DNA of 64,000 nt from Planosporangium thailandense (GTDB lineage: Bacteria; Actinomycetota; Actinomycetes; Mycobacteriales; Micromonosporaceae). Both the position numbers and the translations under genes were made by a program. Positions 6,429 through 15,494 of the stretch are shown here, in pieces (position 1 is the stretch's first letter; each line of letters opens with the position of its first letter). Under the pieces are notes generated by a model. That model worked only from the letters and a program-made list of their open reading frames with translations, was not told the DNA's origin and made no database searches. Where the stretch lies: the NCBI RefSeq assembly GCF_011947195.1, contig NZ_JAATVY010000031.1, positions 1 to 64,000 on the forward strand, given 5' to 3'.

Positions 6429-8471
6429 CAGGCGGCTGCCGGTGCGCTGCCACGCCGCGACGGCCGCACGGTGCGCCTGGACGGACGCCTTCGGCAGCTC
6501 GTCGGCGGGTACCGGGCGGCTGAGGGCGAACCCCTGCGCGAGGTCGCAGCCAAGGTCGCCCAGCAGGACGAGCGCGTCCAACTCCTCCACGCCCTCGGCC
6601 ACCACCGACAGGCCGAGGTTGTGGGCCAGGTCGATGGCGCTGCGCACCAGGACCACGTCGTCGGGATCGTTCGCGAGCTCCTGCACGAACGTACGGTCGA
6701 TCTTCAGCTCGTCGGCCGGCAGCTGTTTGAGCTGCGACAGCGAGCTGAAGCCGGTGCCGAAGTCGTCGATGGAGACCTTCACGCCGTACTCGCGGACCTG
6801 CCGCAGCGCCTCCCGGGACCGCTCCGGCTCGGTCATCACGCTGGTCTCGGTGAGCTCCACCTGCAGCAGCCCGGGCGCGAGCCCGGTGGCGTCCAGGGCG
6901 GCGCGTACCCGCAGCACGAAGTCCGGGTCGAGCAGGCAGCGCGGTGAGACGTTGACCGACACCACCAGCGGCGCTCCCGCCTGCTGCCACGCGGCGGCCT
7001 GCGCGACCGCGACGTCGATCATGTGGTACGTCAGCGGGATCTCCAGGCCACGGGCCTCGGCGATCGGCAGGAACGCGCCCGGCATGAGCAGCCCGCGCGT
7101 CGGGTGTCGCCAGCGCACCAGCGCCTCGACGGCCGTGACCGTGCCGTCGGCGATCCGGATCTGGGGCTGGAAGTACGGTACGAGCTGCTGTTCGGGGTCG
7201 CCCGCGTCGAGCAGCGCCCGCAGCTCGCCGAAGAGCACCATCCGGTCGGGGGTGTCCGCGTCGACCTCCGGGTCGTAGACGGCCACCCCGCCGCCGCTGG
7301 ACTTGGCCCGGTACATCGCCGCGTCGGCGTGGCGGATCAACTCCTCGCTGACACCGTGGATCGGGCCGACCGCGACGCCGATGCTGCCGCTGACGGCGGC
7401 CGGCCCGGCGTCGAGCAGGAAGTCCTCGCGCAGCGTCTCGGCGATCCGGTCGGCCACCTTCGTCGCCTCGGGCACGCCCCCGACGTCGGGCAGCAGGACG
7501 GCGAACTCGTCGCCGCCGAGCCGGGCCACCAGGTCGCCCTCGCGGGCGCTGGCGCGCAGCCGTCGGCCGGCCTCGGCGAGCAGCTGGTCGCCCGCCTGGT
7601 GACCGAGGGTGTCGTTGACCGCCTTGAAGCCGTTGAGGTCGAGGATCATGAGGGCGACGTGGCTGCCGGGTGCCAGCCTCAGCCGCTGCAGGGCGCCCGT
7701 CAGGCGTCGGTGGAACATCGCGCGGTTGGGCAGGCCGGTGAGCGCGTCGTGCAGCGCCAGGTGCTCGTTGACGTCGGCGTGCTGGGCCAGCCGCCGCTGG
7801 TAGCCCAGCACGACCCGCCAGATCAGGGCGACCAGGATGAACCCCAGGCCGAACCCGACCGACGTGCCGATCAGCATGCGTACCTGGGCCCGCCGCAGCT
7901 CGGCGGCCTGCGCCTGCGCGCTGGCGTGATAGGCCCGCGTCACCGTGTCGATGTCCTGTTGCAGCTCGTAGTACGCCGGCGTGACCGACAGCCGGTCGAA
8001 GCTGGTCAGGTTGGGGTCCCGGTCGGCGGCCATGTCCAGCAGGCGGTCGGTGGTGCCGCGGTAGGCGGACTGCTCGCCGAGCAGCCGGCGCGCGTCCGTC
8101 GCCGCGCTCGCCACGCCGACCGTGGTCACCTTCCTGAGCGCCTGGTCCGCGGCGTTGGCCGCCTGGACATAGCGCATCCGCACGGCGACCGAGGGCTCCA
8201 CCTGGTAGTGGCGGGCGTTGACCTCCTCGAGGGCGATGGCGCCGCGCGCCTCGCCGAACCAGCCGTCCACGGAGAGGGCCTGGCTGTGCGCCTGGGCCGC
8301 CGACGTGGTCTGAGCGGTGCCGATGATGATGTACGCGCACAGTCCGAACAGCACGCTGGCGAGCGCGCCGGTCGTCAACAGGCTCTGGCGGCGACGAACC
8401 CGCGGCTCGTCGCCTGTTTCCCCTGTGCTCACTGGCGCCGTCGACCCAGCCGCGTTGCGGCCACGCCCCAT
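6426..8471 (-). CDS. Membrane-bound GGDEF-EAL c-di-GMP enzyme
   Basis: A 681-residue protein from the ATG at 8471, which has AAGGGAG six bases upstream (an open frame runs 45 codons further, without a good site). A cytoplasmic tail is followed by a membrane segment (about 30-50), an extracytoplasmic helical domain of about 145 residues, a second membrane segment (about 200-222), a GGDEF domain with intact GGDEF near residue 316, and an EAL domain with intact EAL near 447, DDFGTGFSSL and the EGVE motif. Both active sites look functional, so it could make and break c-di-GMP. The extracytoplasmic domain has no Cache or CHASE motif I recognise. It is transcribed divergently from three binding lipoproteins that could present ligands to it. 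Confidence 0.93.
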   Translation of the reverse strand: MGRGRNAAGSTAPVSTGETGDEPRVRRRQSLLTTGALASVLFGLCAYIIIGTAQTTSAAQAHSQALSVDGWFGEARGAIALEEVNARHYQVEPSVAVRMRYVQAANAADQALRKVTTVGVASAATDARRLLGEQSAYRGTTDRLLDMAADRDPNLTSFDRLSVTPAYYELQQDIDTVTRAYHASAQAQAAELRRAQVRMLIGTSVGFGLGFILVALIWRVVLGYQRRLAQHADVNEHLALHDALTGLPNRAMFHRRLTGALQRLRLAPGSHVALMILDLNGFKAVNDTLGHQAGDQLLAEAGRRLRASAREGDLVARLGGDEFAVLLPDVGGVPEATKVADRIAETLREDFLLDAGPAAVSGSIGVAVGPIHGVSEELIRHADAAMYRAKSSGGGVAVYDPEVDADTPDRMVLFGELRALLDAGDPEQQLVPYFQPQIRIADGTVTAVEALVRWRHPTRGLLMPGAFLPIAEARGLEIPLTYHMIDVAVAQAAAWQQAGAPLVVSVNVSPRCLLDPDFVLRVRAALDATGLAPGLLQVELTETSVMTEPERSREALRQVREYGVKVSIDDFGTGFSSLSQLKQLPADELKIDRTFVQELANDPDDVVLVRSAIDLAHNLGLSVVAEGVEELDALVLLGDLGCDLAQGFALSRPVPADELPKASVQAHRAAVAAWQRTGSRL

Positions 8472-8639
8472 CACCGGCTCCCTTCGTCTCGTCACCGCGC
8501 CGGAGTTGCCGGTTGCGCTGTTCGCACAACCCTCCAGCGGAAGCATCGGCAGCCTGGAACCAGATCTGACCCTTCTGCTCAACTGAGGAACGTTCCGGAC
8601 GATCAAATTGGACGAAGCTTACAGACGGGAGGGGATCCG
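8472..8639. promoter_or_regulatory. Divergent promoter region, GGDEF-EAL / binding lipoprotein A
   Basis: This 168-bp gap must hold both promoters. An 18-nt block at 8568-8585 (GACCCTTCTGCTCAACTG) recurs with two changes at 11192-11209, about 45-55 bp before lipoprotein C, so the duplicated unit included an upstream regulatory segment. All three lipoproteins share ACAGACGGGAGGG plus GATCCG just before ATG. Confidence 0.55.
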
Positions 8640-9806
8640 ATGCGTGTACGCGCCAAGCTGGGGGTCGCCGTGCTCGCCGCGGCGGTGGTGGCCACCGGCG
8701 CCCTCGCCGGCTGCGGGCACAAGCCGGCCCAGCGACCGGCGCAAGCATCGCCGATCCGCCTCGGCGCCCTGGTGCCGCTGACGGGACGCATCTCCGCCGC
8801 GGGCCAGGCGATGGTCGACGCGGAGCAGCTGGCGGTACACGAGGCCAACGCCGCCGGCGGCGTGCTGGGCCGGCGCGTCGAGTTGGTCGTCGAGGACGAC
8901 GCCTGCGACCCGGGCACCGCCGTCGTCGCCGCGAACAAGATCGTCACCCGTGACATCGCGGTCTCGGTGGGCGGCTACTGCAGCAGCGCGACCGTGCCCG
9001 CCCTGAAGATCTTCCATGACGCCGGAATCCCCATGGTGATCCCGCTGTCGAACTCGACCGAACTGCTCGAACCCAAGTACAACAGCATCTTCCTCATCTC
9101 CGGTACGGTCACCGCCGAAGGCCGGTTCGCCGTGACGGCGATGGACCGCCTGGGCAGCCACCACCTTGCCGTCGTGCACGACGGCACCAGCTTCCCGGTC
9201 TCACTGGCCCAGGCGACCGTCGACGCCGCCCACGCCAGCGGCACCGTCCAGGTCGCCGGCGAGTTCGAGCTGGCCCAGGGCGCCCCGAGCTACCTGCGCC
9301 TCGCCGAGCAGATCCGCGACAGCGGCGCCGATGTCGTCTACTACACCGGCAACTACGCCGAGGCCAACCAACTGATCATCGATCTGCGCGCGAGCGACTT
9401 CACCGGAAAGATCATGGTCGGCGACGACGGGGCCGACGATCACCTACTCGACGGCCTGACCCCGCAGCAGAGCGCGAACGTGTACGGCACCGCGCTGATG
9501 GTGCCGAAGTTCATGCCGTCCCTGGCCGACTGGTCGGCCCGGTTCACCAAGGCCACCGGGCACGCTCCCGGTCCGGCCACCCCGGAGGCGTACGACGCGG
9601 TCAAGCTCGCCGTCGACGCCATCCGCCGCGCCGGCAGCCTCGACCACGCGGCCATCAGCCGGGCCATCGCCGGCACCACCCAGCTCAACCTGCTCTCCGG
9701 CGACCCGCGCTTCAACCCCGACGGCACCCGCGTCAACCCGACATTCCTGCTGCTGGCCGTCCGCGACGGCACGTTCACGTACGTCTCCTCCAACGAGACG
9801 CCGTGA
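8640..9806 (+). CDS. Branched-chain amino acid type binding lipoprotein, copy A
   Basis: A 388-residue periplasmic-binding-protein (Peripla_BP_6/LivJ fold) lipoprotein. The ATG at 8640 follows ACGGGAGGGGATCCG. The lipobox is LAGC with the lipidated Cys at residue 25. The mature part starts PIRLGALVPLTG and has the conserved pair of cysteines in DDACDPGTA and GGYCSSAT, probably a disulfide near the binding cleft. LivJ-type proteins bind amino acids, amides or other small polar ligands. No permease or ATPase lies in the neighbourhood, so transport by a local system is not supported. It is the first of three tandem paralogues and the one divergent from the GGDEF-EAL gene. The open frame continues upstream antisense to that gene, but this is a codon-bias shadow. 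Confidence 0.9.
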   Translation: MRVRAKLGVAVLAAAVVATGALAGCGHKPAQRPAQASPIRLGALVPLTGRISAAGQAMVDAEQLAVHEANAAGGVLGRRVELVVEDDACDPGTAVVAANKIVTRDIAVSVGGYCSSATVPALKIFHDAGIPMVIPLSNSTELLEPKYNSIFLISGTVTAEGRFAVTAMDRLGSHHLAVVHDGTSFPVSLAQATVDAAHASGTVQVAGEFELAQGAPSYLRLAEQIRDSGADVVYYTGNYAEANQLIIDLRASDFTGKIMVGDDGADDHLLDGLTPQQSANVYGTALMVPKFMPSLADWSARFTKATGHAPGPATPEAYDAVKLAVDAIRRAGSLDHAAISRAIAGTTQLNLLSGDPRFNPDGTRVNPTFLLLAVRDGTFTYVSSNETP

Positions 9807-9843
9807 CGGACGCCGGGTGACAGACACCAGGTGACAGACGCCA
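9802..9843 (+). repeat. 14-bp tandem repeat x3 over the stop codon
   Basis: Units 9802-9815, 9816-9829 and 9830-9843 follow the pattern GTGACAGACGCCAG with a few substitutions. The first holds the TGA stop of copy A; the next two place TGA in the other two frames. Confidence 0.85.
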
Positions 9844-9955
9844 GGCCGCTGCGGCGAGCGCCGGCCGGGTCCTCGCCGACAAGTCGGCAACCCGGCACTC
9901 AGGTTGATTGACCAAGGGAAAAGTACCGATGAAGCTTACAGACGGGAGGGATCCG

Positions 9956-11122
9956 ATGCGCGTACGCACCAAGCTGGCGGTCGCCGTGGTCGCCGCGGCG
10001 GTGGTGGCCACCGGCGCCCTCACCGGCTGCGGGCACAAGCCGGCCCAGCACCCGGCACCGGCCGCGCCGATCCGCCTCGGCGCCCTGGTGCCGCTGACGG
10101 GAACGAACGCAATCTCCGGCCAGGCGATGGTCGACGCAGAGCAGCTGGCGGTACGCGAGGCCAACGCCGCCGGCGGCGTACTGGGCCGGCGCGTCGAGCT
10201 GGTCGTCGAGGACGACGCCTGCGACCCGGGCACCGCCGTGGTCGCCGCGAAAAAGATCATCGACCAGGACATCGCGGTCTCCGTCGGCGGGTACTGCAGC
10301 AGCGCGACCGTACCCACCCTCAAGAGCTTCCACGACGCCGGAATCCCCATGGTGATCCCGCTGTCGAACTCGACCGAACTGCTCGAACCCAAGTACAACA
10401 GCATCTTCCTCATCTGCGGCACGGTCACCGCCGAAGGCCAGTTCGCCGTGACGGCGATGAACCGCCTGGGCAGCCACCACCTCGCGGTCGTGCACGACGG
10501 CACCAGCTTTCCGGTCTCACTGGCCCAGGCGACCGTCGACGCCGCCCACGCCAGCGGCACCGTCCAGGTCGCCGGCGAGTTCGAGCTGAGCCAGGGTGCC
10601 CCGAGCTACCTGCGCCTCGCCGACCAGGTACGGGCCAGCGGCGCCGACGTCGTCTACTACACCGGGTACTACGCCGAGGCCAACCAGCTCGTCCGGGATC
10701 TGCGCGCGAGCGGCTTCACCGGACAGATCATGGTGGGCGACGGGGCGGTCGACGGTCCCCTGCTCACGGGACTCAACGCCGAGCAGACCGAGGGCGTCTC
10801 CGGCACCACGTTCATGGTTCCGGAGTTCATGCCCTCCCTGGCCGACTGGTCGGCCCGGTTCACCAAGGCCGTCGGGCACGCCCCCGGCCCGGCCACCCCC
10901 GAATCGTACGACGCGGTCAAGCTCGCACTCGACGCCATCCGCCGCGCCGGCAGCCTCGACCACGAGGCGATCCGCCGGGCCATCGCCGGCACCACCAAAA
11001 TCGACCTGCTCTCCGGCGACCCGCGCTTCAACCCCGACGGCACCCGCGTCAACCCGACCTTCCTGCTGCTGGCCGTCCGCGGCAACAAGTTCGTCTACGT
11101 CTCCTCCAACGAGACGCCGTAA
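9956..11122 (+). CDS. Branched-chain amino acid type binding lipoprotein, copy B
   Basis: This 388-residue protein is a close paralogue of copy A along its whole length. The start is the ATG at 9956 (MRVRTKLAVAVV), matching the start and ribosome site of copy A; an upstream in-frame ATG at 9908 is less likely. The lipobox is LTGC at Cys25, and both conserved cysteine motifs are kept. Differences from copy A gather in the ligand-cleft half, for example TNAIS versus RISAA after PLTG and GDGAVDGPLL versus GDDGADDHLL. That is the pattern expected if the copies were drifting toward different ligands. About 150 bp separate it from copy A and 130 bp from copy C, so each may have its own promoter. 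Confidence 0.88.
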   Translation: MRVRTKLAVAVVAAAVVATGALTGCGHKPAQHPAPAAPIRLGALVPLTGTNAISGQAMVDAEQLAVREANAAGGVLGRRVELVVEDDACDPGTAVVAAKKIIDQDIAVSVGGYCSSATVPTLKSFHDAGIPMVIPLSNSTELLEPKYNSIFLICGTVTAEGQFAVTAMNRLGSHHLAVVHDGTSFPVSLAQATVDAAHASGTVQVAGEFELSQGAPSYLRLADQVRASGADVVYYTGYYAEANQLVRDLRASGFTGQIMVGDGAVDGPLLTGLNAEQTEGVSGTTFMVPEFMPSLADWSARFTKAVGHAPGPATPESYDAVKLALDAIRRAGSLDHEAIRRAIAGTTKIDLLSGDPRFNPDGTRVNPTFLLLAVRGNKFVYVSSNETP

Positions 11123-11253
11123 CGGATAGCATGCCGCTCCAACGCCGTCGGCCGAGCCCTCGACGACGGTTCCAGCAACCGGAAACCAACCGACCCTTCC
11201 GCTCAACCGCGCGGCACTCGAGTCGATCGACCCATACAGACGGGAGGGATCCG

Positions 11254-12447
11254 ATGCGCGTACGCACCAAGCTGGGGCTCGCCATACTCGCTGCAACGGT
11301 GCTGGCCACCGGCGCCCTCGCCGGCTGCGAACACGAGCGGGCACAGCGCCCGGCAAAGGCCGGACCGGCCACACAGGACCCCGAGGCCGCGCCGATCCGC
11401 CTCGGCGCCCTACTGCCGATGTCGGGAGCCAACGCGGTCATCGGGCAGGCGATGGTCGACGGGGCGCAGTTGGCGGTACGCGAGGCGAACGCCGCCGGTG
11501 GCGTACTGGGCCGGCGCGTCGAACTGGTCGTCGAGGACGACGCCTGTGACCCGGGCACCGCCGTGGCGGCGGCGAACAAGATCGTCACCGAGGGCATCAC
11601 CGTCTCGGTGGGCGGCTACTGCAGCAGCGCGACCGTACCCACGCTCAAGATCTTCCACGACGCCGGAATCCCCATGGTGATCCCGCTGTCGAACTCAGCC
11701 GACCTGCTCAAGCCCGGGTACAACAGCATCTTCCTCATCTGCGGCACGGTCGCCGCCGAGGGCCAGTTCGCCGTGACGGCGATGAACCACCTGGGCAGCC
11801 ACCACCTCGCCGTCGTGCACGACAGCACCAGCTACCCGTTCTCGCTGGCCCAGGCGACCGTCAACGCCGCCCACGCCAGCGGCACCGTCCAGCTCGCCGG
11901 CGAGTTCGAGGTGAGCCAGGGCGCACCCAGCGACATGCGCACGGCCCAGCAGGTACGGGCCAGCGGCGCCGACGTCGTCTACTACACCGGGTACTACGCC
12001 GACGCCAACCAGCTCATCAAGGACCTGCGCGCGAGCGGCTTCACCGGACAGATCATGGTCGGCGACGCGTCGGCCGACGGTCCTCTGCTCGAGGGCCTGA
12101 CCGCCGACCAGGCCAAGGGCGTCTCCGGCACCACGTTCATGGTTCCGGAGTTCATGCCCTCCCTGGCCGACTGGTCGACGCGGTTCCTCAAGGCCGTCGG
12201 GCACGCCCCGGGCCCGGCCACCCCGGAGGCGTACGACGCGGTCAAGCTCGCCGTCGACGCCATCCGCCGCGCCGGCAGCCTCGACCACGAGGCGATCCGC
12301 CGGGCCATCGCCGGCACCACCAAGCTCGACCTGCTCTCCGGCGACCCCCGCTTCAACCCCGACGGCACCCGCGTCAACCCCACCTTCCTGCTGCTGGCGG
12401 TCAAGGACGGCAAGCTCACGTACGTCTTCTCCAACGACGCGCCGTAA
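11254..12447 (+). CDS. Branched-chain amino acid type binding lipoprotein, copy C
   Basis: The third tandem paralogue, 397 residues from the ATG at 11254 with the same ACGGGAGGGATCCG leader. The lipobox is LAGC. It is the most diverged copy: a nine-residue insertion near the mature N-terminus (around ATQDPEAAPIR), PMSGANAVIG in place of PLTG..., and SDMRTAQQ in place of SYLRLAxQ. The two conserved cysteine motifs remain. It carries upstream the 18-nt block also seen before copy A. As with A and B there is no transporter partner nearby. Confidence 0.88.
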   Translation: MRVRTKLGLAILAATVLATGALAGCEHERAQRPAKAGPATQDPEAAPIRLGALLPMSGANAVIGQAMVDGAQLAVREANAAGGVLGRRVELVVEDDACDPGTAVAAANKIVTEGITVSVGGYCSSATVPTLKIFHDAGIPMVIPLSNSADLLKPGYNSIFLICGTVAAEGQFAVTAMNHLGSHHLAVVHDSTSYPFSLAQATVNAAHASGTVQLAGEFEVSQGAPSDMRTAQQVRASGADVVYYTGYYADANQLIKDLRASGFTGQIMVGDASADGPLLEGLTADQAKGVSGTTFMVPEFMPSLADWSTRFLKAVGHAPGPATPEAYDAVKLAVDAIRRAGSLDHEAIRRAIAGTTKLDLLSGDPRFNPDGTRVNPTFLLLAVKDGKLTYVFSNDAP

Positions 12448-12604
12448 CCGGCCGGGGCACCGCCGGTCGATGCCGGACTGGGCGGGTCCGCCCGTGTCCG
12501 GCGCGACGAACCCGGTTGCGACCGCCGGGTAGCCTTCGACGCCGATGAACGCGAACCGGCGGTAGGGGCGGGCCGACGGCATCCTGGTCGAGGAAGGGGC
12601 CGAG

Positions 12605-13882
12605 GTGGATCAGAGTGAGGCGCCGGGCGCGGCGGAGACCGTCGCCGGCGCGACCGGCGCACCGCCGACCGAGCCGCCCGCCCCCGCGCCGGCCGCACCC
12701 GCGCCGGCCGCACCCGCGACGCCCGCACCCGCGCCGGCCCCGGTACGGCGACGGCGGCGCTGGCTGCGACGCGCCGTGGCCGTACCGTCGGCCGTGGCGC
12801 TTCTCGCGGTCGCCGGCACGCTCGGCGGCGGCTGGTACTTCTCCAGCGAGCTGCTACGGGTCGACCACTCGGTCACCGACCCGGTGACCGTCGTGTCGGT
12901 CGCCGGCAGCGAGGTCACGCTCAGCAGGGACGCCGACACCGCCCGCCCGGTCCGCTTCGGACTCACCTGGAACGGCGGCCACGCCCTGCTCAGCTCCGCC
13001 GTCCGGCCGGCGGGCGACGCGGTGGTACGCACGGTGACCGAGGTCGAGCGCGGCGCGCTGCGGCCCGGACTGCACGCGCACCTCGACACCGGGGTCTTCA
13101 CCGGCGATCCGCGCACCGCGCGCGGCCTCCCCTTCACCGACGTGACGATCCACGACGACGGCGGCGACGCACCGGCCTGGTACGTGCCGCCGACCGCGAG
13201 CCCCGCGCGTACGACGTGGGTCATCGCGGTGCACGGGCGGGGCGGTACGCGCCAGGAGGCCCTGCGCGTCCTGCCCACCATCGCCGCGGCCGGCGCGCCG
13301 ACCCTCGTGGTCACCTACCGCAACGACGTCGGGGCGCCGCGCAGCCCGGACGGCTACTACCACCTGGGCGACACCGAGTGGCGGGACGTGGCCGCCGCGG
13401 TCCGGTACGCCCGCGACCACGGCGCGACCGGGGTCGTCCTCTATGGCTGGTCGATGGGCGGCGCGGTGGTCATGACGACCATCCGGCGGCTGCCGCCCGC
13501 CGACGCCGCGCTCGTGCGCGGCGCCGTCCTCGACTGCCCGGTGCTGGACTGGAACGCGACGCTGGACCTCCAGGCGTCGCAGCGCAGCCTGCCGGAGTTT
13601 CTGACCTGGACGGCCGAGCGGGTCGTCGAACAGCGGGCACACCTGTCCCTCGACGACTTCGACCAGGTCGACCGGGCCGGTACCTTCACCACCCCGTTCC
13701 TGCTGTTCGTCGACCGGTCCGACTCGACCGTCCCACCTGGACCGTCGCTGCGGTTCGCGGCGGCCCGCCCGGACCTGGTCACGCTCGTCACCACCAGCGG
13801 TGGCGACCACACCCGCTCCTGGAACGTCGATCCGACCGGCTACGAGTCGGCGGTCGCCGGTTTCCTGACGGCGCACGGATAG
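12605..13882 (+). CDS. Membrane-anchored alpha/beta hydrolase
   Basis: A 425-residue protein from the GTG at 12605, with AGGAAGGGG upstream. Residues 1-47 are a Pro/Ala-rich cytoplasmic tail built from a repeated GCGCCGGCCGCACCC-type unit, followed by RRRRR and one membrane segment (about 57-80). The outer part is an alpha/beta hydrolase: oxyanion region AVHGRGGTR, nucleophile elbow GWSMGG, acid residue in LLFVDRSDSTVP and His in SGGDHTRSW. The substrate is unknown; such proteins are annotated as prolyl-oligopeptidase-like or esterase-like. It ends 4 bp before the convergent reductase gene. Confidence 0.85.
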   Translation: MDQSEAPGAAETVAGATGAPPTEPPAPAPAAPAPAAPATPAPAPAPVRRRRRWLRRAVAVPSAVALLAVAGTLGGGWYFSSELLRVDHSVTDPVTVVSVAGSEVTLSRDADTARPVRFGLTWNGGHALLSSAVRPAGDAVVRTVTEVERGALRPGLHAHLDTGVFTGDPRTARGLPFTDVTIHDDGGDAPAWYVPPTASPARTTWVIAVHGRGGTRQEALRVLPTIAAAGAPTLVVTYRNDVGAPRSPDGYYHLGDTEWRDVAAAVRYARDHGATGVVLYGWSMGGAVVMTTIRRLPPADAALVRGAVLDCPVLDWNATLDLQASQRSLPEFLTWTAERVVEQRAHLSLDDFDQVDRAGTFTTPFLLFVDRSDSTVPPGPSLRFAAARPDLVTLVTTSGGDHTRSWNVDPTGYESAVAGFLTAHG

Positions 13883-13886
13883 CGGG

Positions 13887-15056
13887 TCACGGGTTCGCGG
13901 AGACCACCCGGAACGTGATGCCGGCGCGCTCCAGCCGTACCCGCAGCGCGTCGCCCATCGCCACCGCCGTCGTCACCTGGCCGGCCGTCGCCGACAGTGG
14001 GTCGTACGCCAGGCACAGCGCCGACTCGGCCAGCATCTTCGCCGTCTCGCCGTAGCCCGGGTCGCCCCCGGCCACCTCGGTGACGACCCGCCGGTCGCCG
14101 CTGTCGCCGATGAACCGCACCCGGAACCACCCCTTCTCCCGCTGCGCGGGCGTCGGTCCGGTCCCCGCGGGGCGCAGCCGCAGCAGCAGGTTGCGGGTCG
14201 GCGGTAGCTGTGCGAGCGCGAACGTGCCGGCCACGGCGGCGGTCAGCCCCGCCGCGGCCAGCGGGCTCTTCAACGCCACGAAATGGCTGTACGAGAAGTC
14301 CGGGCCGTACCGGTCGAGCGCCTGCGCGGAGCGGGCCACGATCTGCGGATCGACCGTCGGCAGTGGAAGCACCCACGCCCCCGCGTCGGCGTCGTAGCCG
14401 GGGCGGCCGGCGACGGCGCGTACCCGCCGTGGCCCGTCGCGCCCTTGCCTGCGCTGCCGCTCGCGGTGCGCCGCGGCCGTCTGGCGCATCCGCGCGAACG
14501 CGGTCACCGCGGACTCGAGCGTCCCACCGGAGATGGTGCCGCCCGCCGTGACGTACCCGCGCAGCCGGATCGGGTGGTCCGGCGGCAACTGCTCGACGGT
14601 GAACATCGCCCCCAGGTCGTGCGGGACGGAGTCGAAGCCGCAGGCGTGCACGAGCCGGGCGCCGGTGCGCTGCGCGGTGGCGTGGTGGCGCAGGTACATG
14701 AGGTCGATGAACTCCGGCTCGCCGGTCAGGTCGACGTAGTCGGTGCCGGCGGCGGCACACGCGGCGACGAGCGGTTCGCCGTACTTGACGTAGGGGCCGA
14801 CCGTCGTGACGACCACCCGGGACGCCTCCGCCAGCCGGCGCAGCGAGTCCGCGTCGCCGACGTCGGCCTCGATGATCTCGGCGGTCGCGCCGAGCCGGTC
14901 GCGCAGCGCGGCCAACTTCACGCGGTTGCGCCCGGCGAGCGCCCACCGCAGCCCGGCCGGGGCGTGCGCGGCCAGGTACTCGGCGGTGAGCGCCCCGGTG
15001 AAGCCGGTGGCGCCGAACACTGCGATGTCGACGTCGCGCTGTGGTGAGGTCGTCAC
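13887..15056 (-). CDS. Saccharopine dehydrogenase-like / trans-acting enoyl reductase family protein
   Basis: A 389-residue NAD(P)-binding protein. The N-terminus VDIAVFGATGFTGALTAEYL is the Rossmann glycine motif of this family, followed by ALAGRNRVKL and the VVTTVGPYVKYGEPLVAAC and GTDYVDLTGE motifs typical of the group that includes Rv2953, the enoyl reductase for phenolic glycolipid synthesis in mycobacteria. No polyketide synthase lies nearby, so that specific role is not supported. The ATG at 15056 is used. It is followed by a convergent gene and preceded by the BlaI regulator on the same strand, 51 bp apart. Confidence 0.85.
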   Translation of the reverse strand: MTTSPQRDVDIAVFGATGFTGALTAEYLAAHAPAGLRWALAGRNRVKLAALRDRLGATAEIIEADVGDADSLRRLAEASRVVVTTVGPYVKYGEPLVAACAAAGTDYVDLTGEPEFIDLMYLRHHATAQRTGARLVHACGFDSVPHDLGAMFTVEQLPPDHPIRLRGYVTAGGTISGGTLESAVTAFARMRQTAAAHRERQRRQGRDGPRRVRAVAGRPGYDADAGAWVLPLPTVDPQIVARSAQALDRYGPDFSYSHFVALKSPLAAAGLTAAVAGTFALAQLPPTRNLLLRLRPAGTGPTPAQREKGWFRVRFIGDSGDRRVVTEVAGGDPGYGETAKMLAESALCLAYDPLSATAGQVTTAVAMGDALRVRLERAGITFRVVSANP

Positions 15057-15107
15057 AGGAGACCAGGCTACCGACGCCGGCGCGGCCGGTCAGCCGCCGT
15101 CCGTGGA

Positions 15108-15494
15108 TCAGGCCGGCGCTGCCGCCGCCTCGGCGTAGTCGCCTCGCAGCAGGTCGCTGAGTTCCAGCCGCTCGTCGGGCGGCAGCATCGCGATGAGCCG
15201 CGCCAGGACCGCCCGGCGGTCCCCGTCGGCGTCGAGCAGCGCCCGGATCCGGCCCGCCGTGCGCTCGGCCCGGTCGGCGTCGGCGATGTACACGTAGGAC
15301 CGCCCCACCCATTCGCAGCGGGCCAACCCCTGCTCGTGCAGGCGGTTCAGGACGGTCATGACCGTCGTCGCCATCACACCGCCGCCGAGCCGCTCGCGCA
15401 CCTGCTCGAGGGTCAACGGCCGGTGATCCGCCGCGAGCATGGCCATCACATCGCGTTCGAGCTGGCGCTTGGTGGGTGAAATCAGATCGGCCAT
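15108..15494 (-). CDS. BlaI/MecI/CopY-family transcriptional repressor
   Basis: A 128-residue winged-helix repressor starting at the ATG at 15494 (MADLISPTKRQ), with GAAGGAG about 10 bases upstream. The DNA-binding part contains LTLEQVRERLGGGVMATTVMTVLNRL followed by QGLARCEWVGRSYVY, the standard wing. The C-terminal helices LLDADGDRRAVLARLIAML are the dimer part where BlaR-type proteases cut. No BlaR1/M56 sensor peptidase is beside it, so the signal is unknown. BlaI homologues in actinobacteria control beta-lactamase, wall and respiratory genes. Confidence 0.88.
   Translation of the reverse strand: MADLISPTKRQLERDVMAMLAADHRPLTLEQVRERLGGGVMATTVMTVLNRLHEQGLARCEWVGRSYVYIADADRAERTAGRIRALLDADGDRRAVLARLIAMLPPDERLELSDLLRGDYAEAAAAPA

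Noticed and set aside
7023-8639. A long open frame on the plus strand opposite the GGDEF-EAL gene, continuous with lipoprotein copy A.
   Set aside because: It has no domain or signal features, and the lipoprotein has its own ribosome site and lipobox at 8640. High GC at third codon positions keeps the antisense frame open.
6145-8748. A very long Arg/Pro/Gly-rich minus-strand frame overlapping both the LCP and GGDEF-EAL genes.
   Set aside because: Composition is that of an out-of-frame shadow; two well-supported genes explain the same DNA.
8640-12447. Assembly artefact producing three false copies.
   Set aside because: The copies differ at many positions, have different spacers and one carries an insertion, so they are true paralogues; small-scale collapse cannot be fully excluded.
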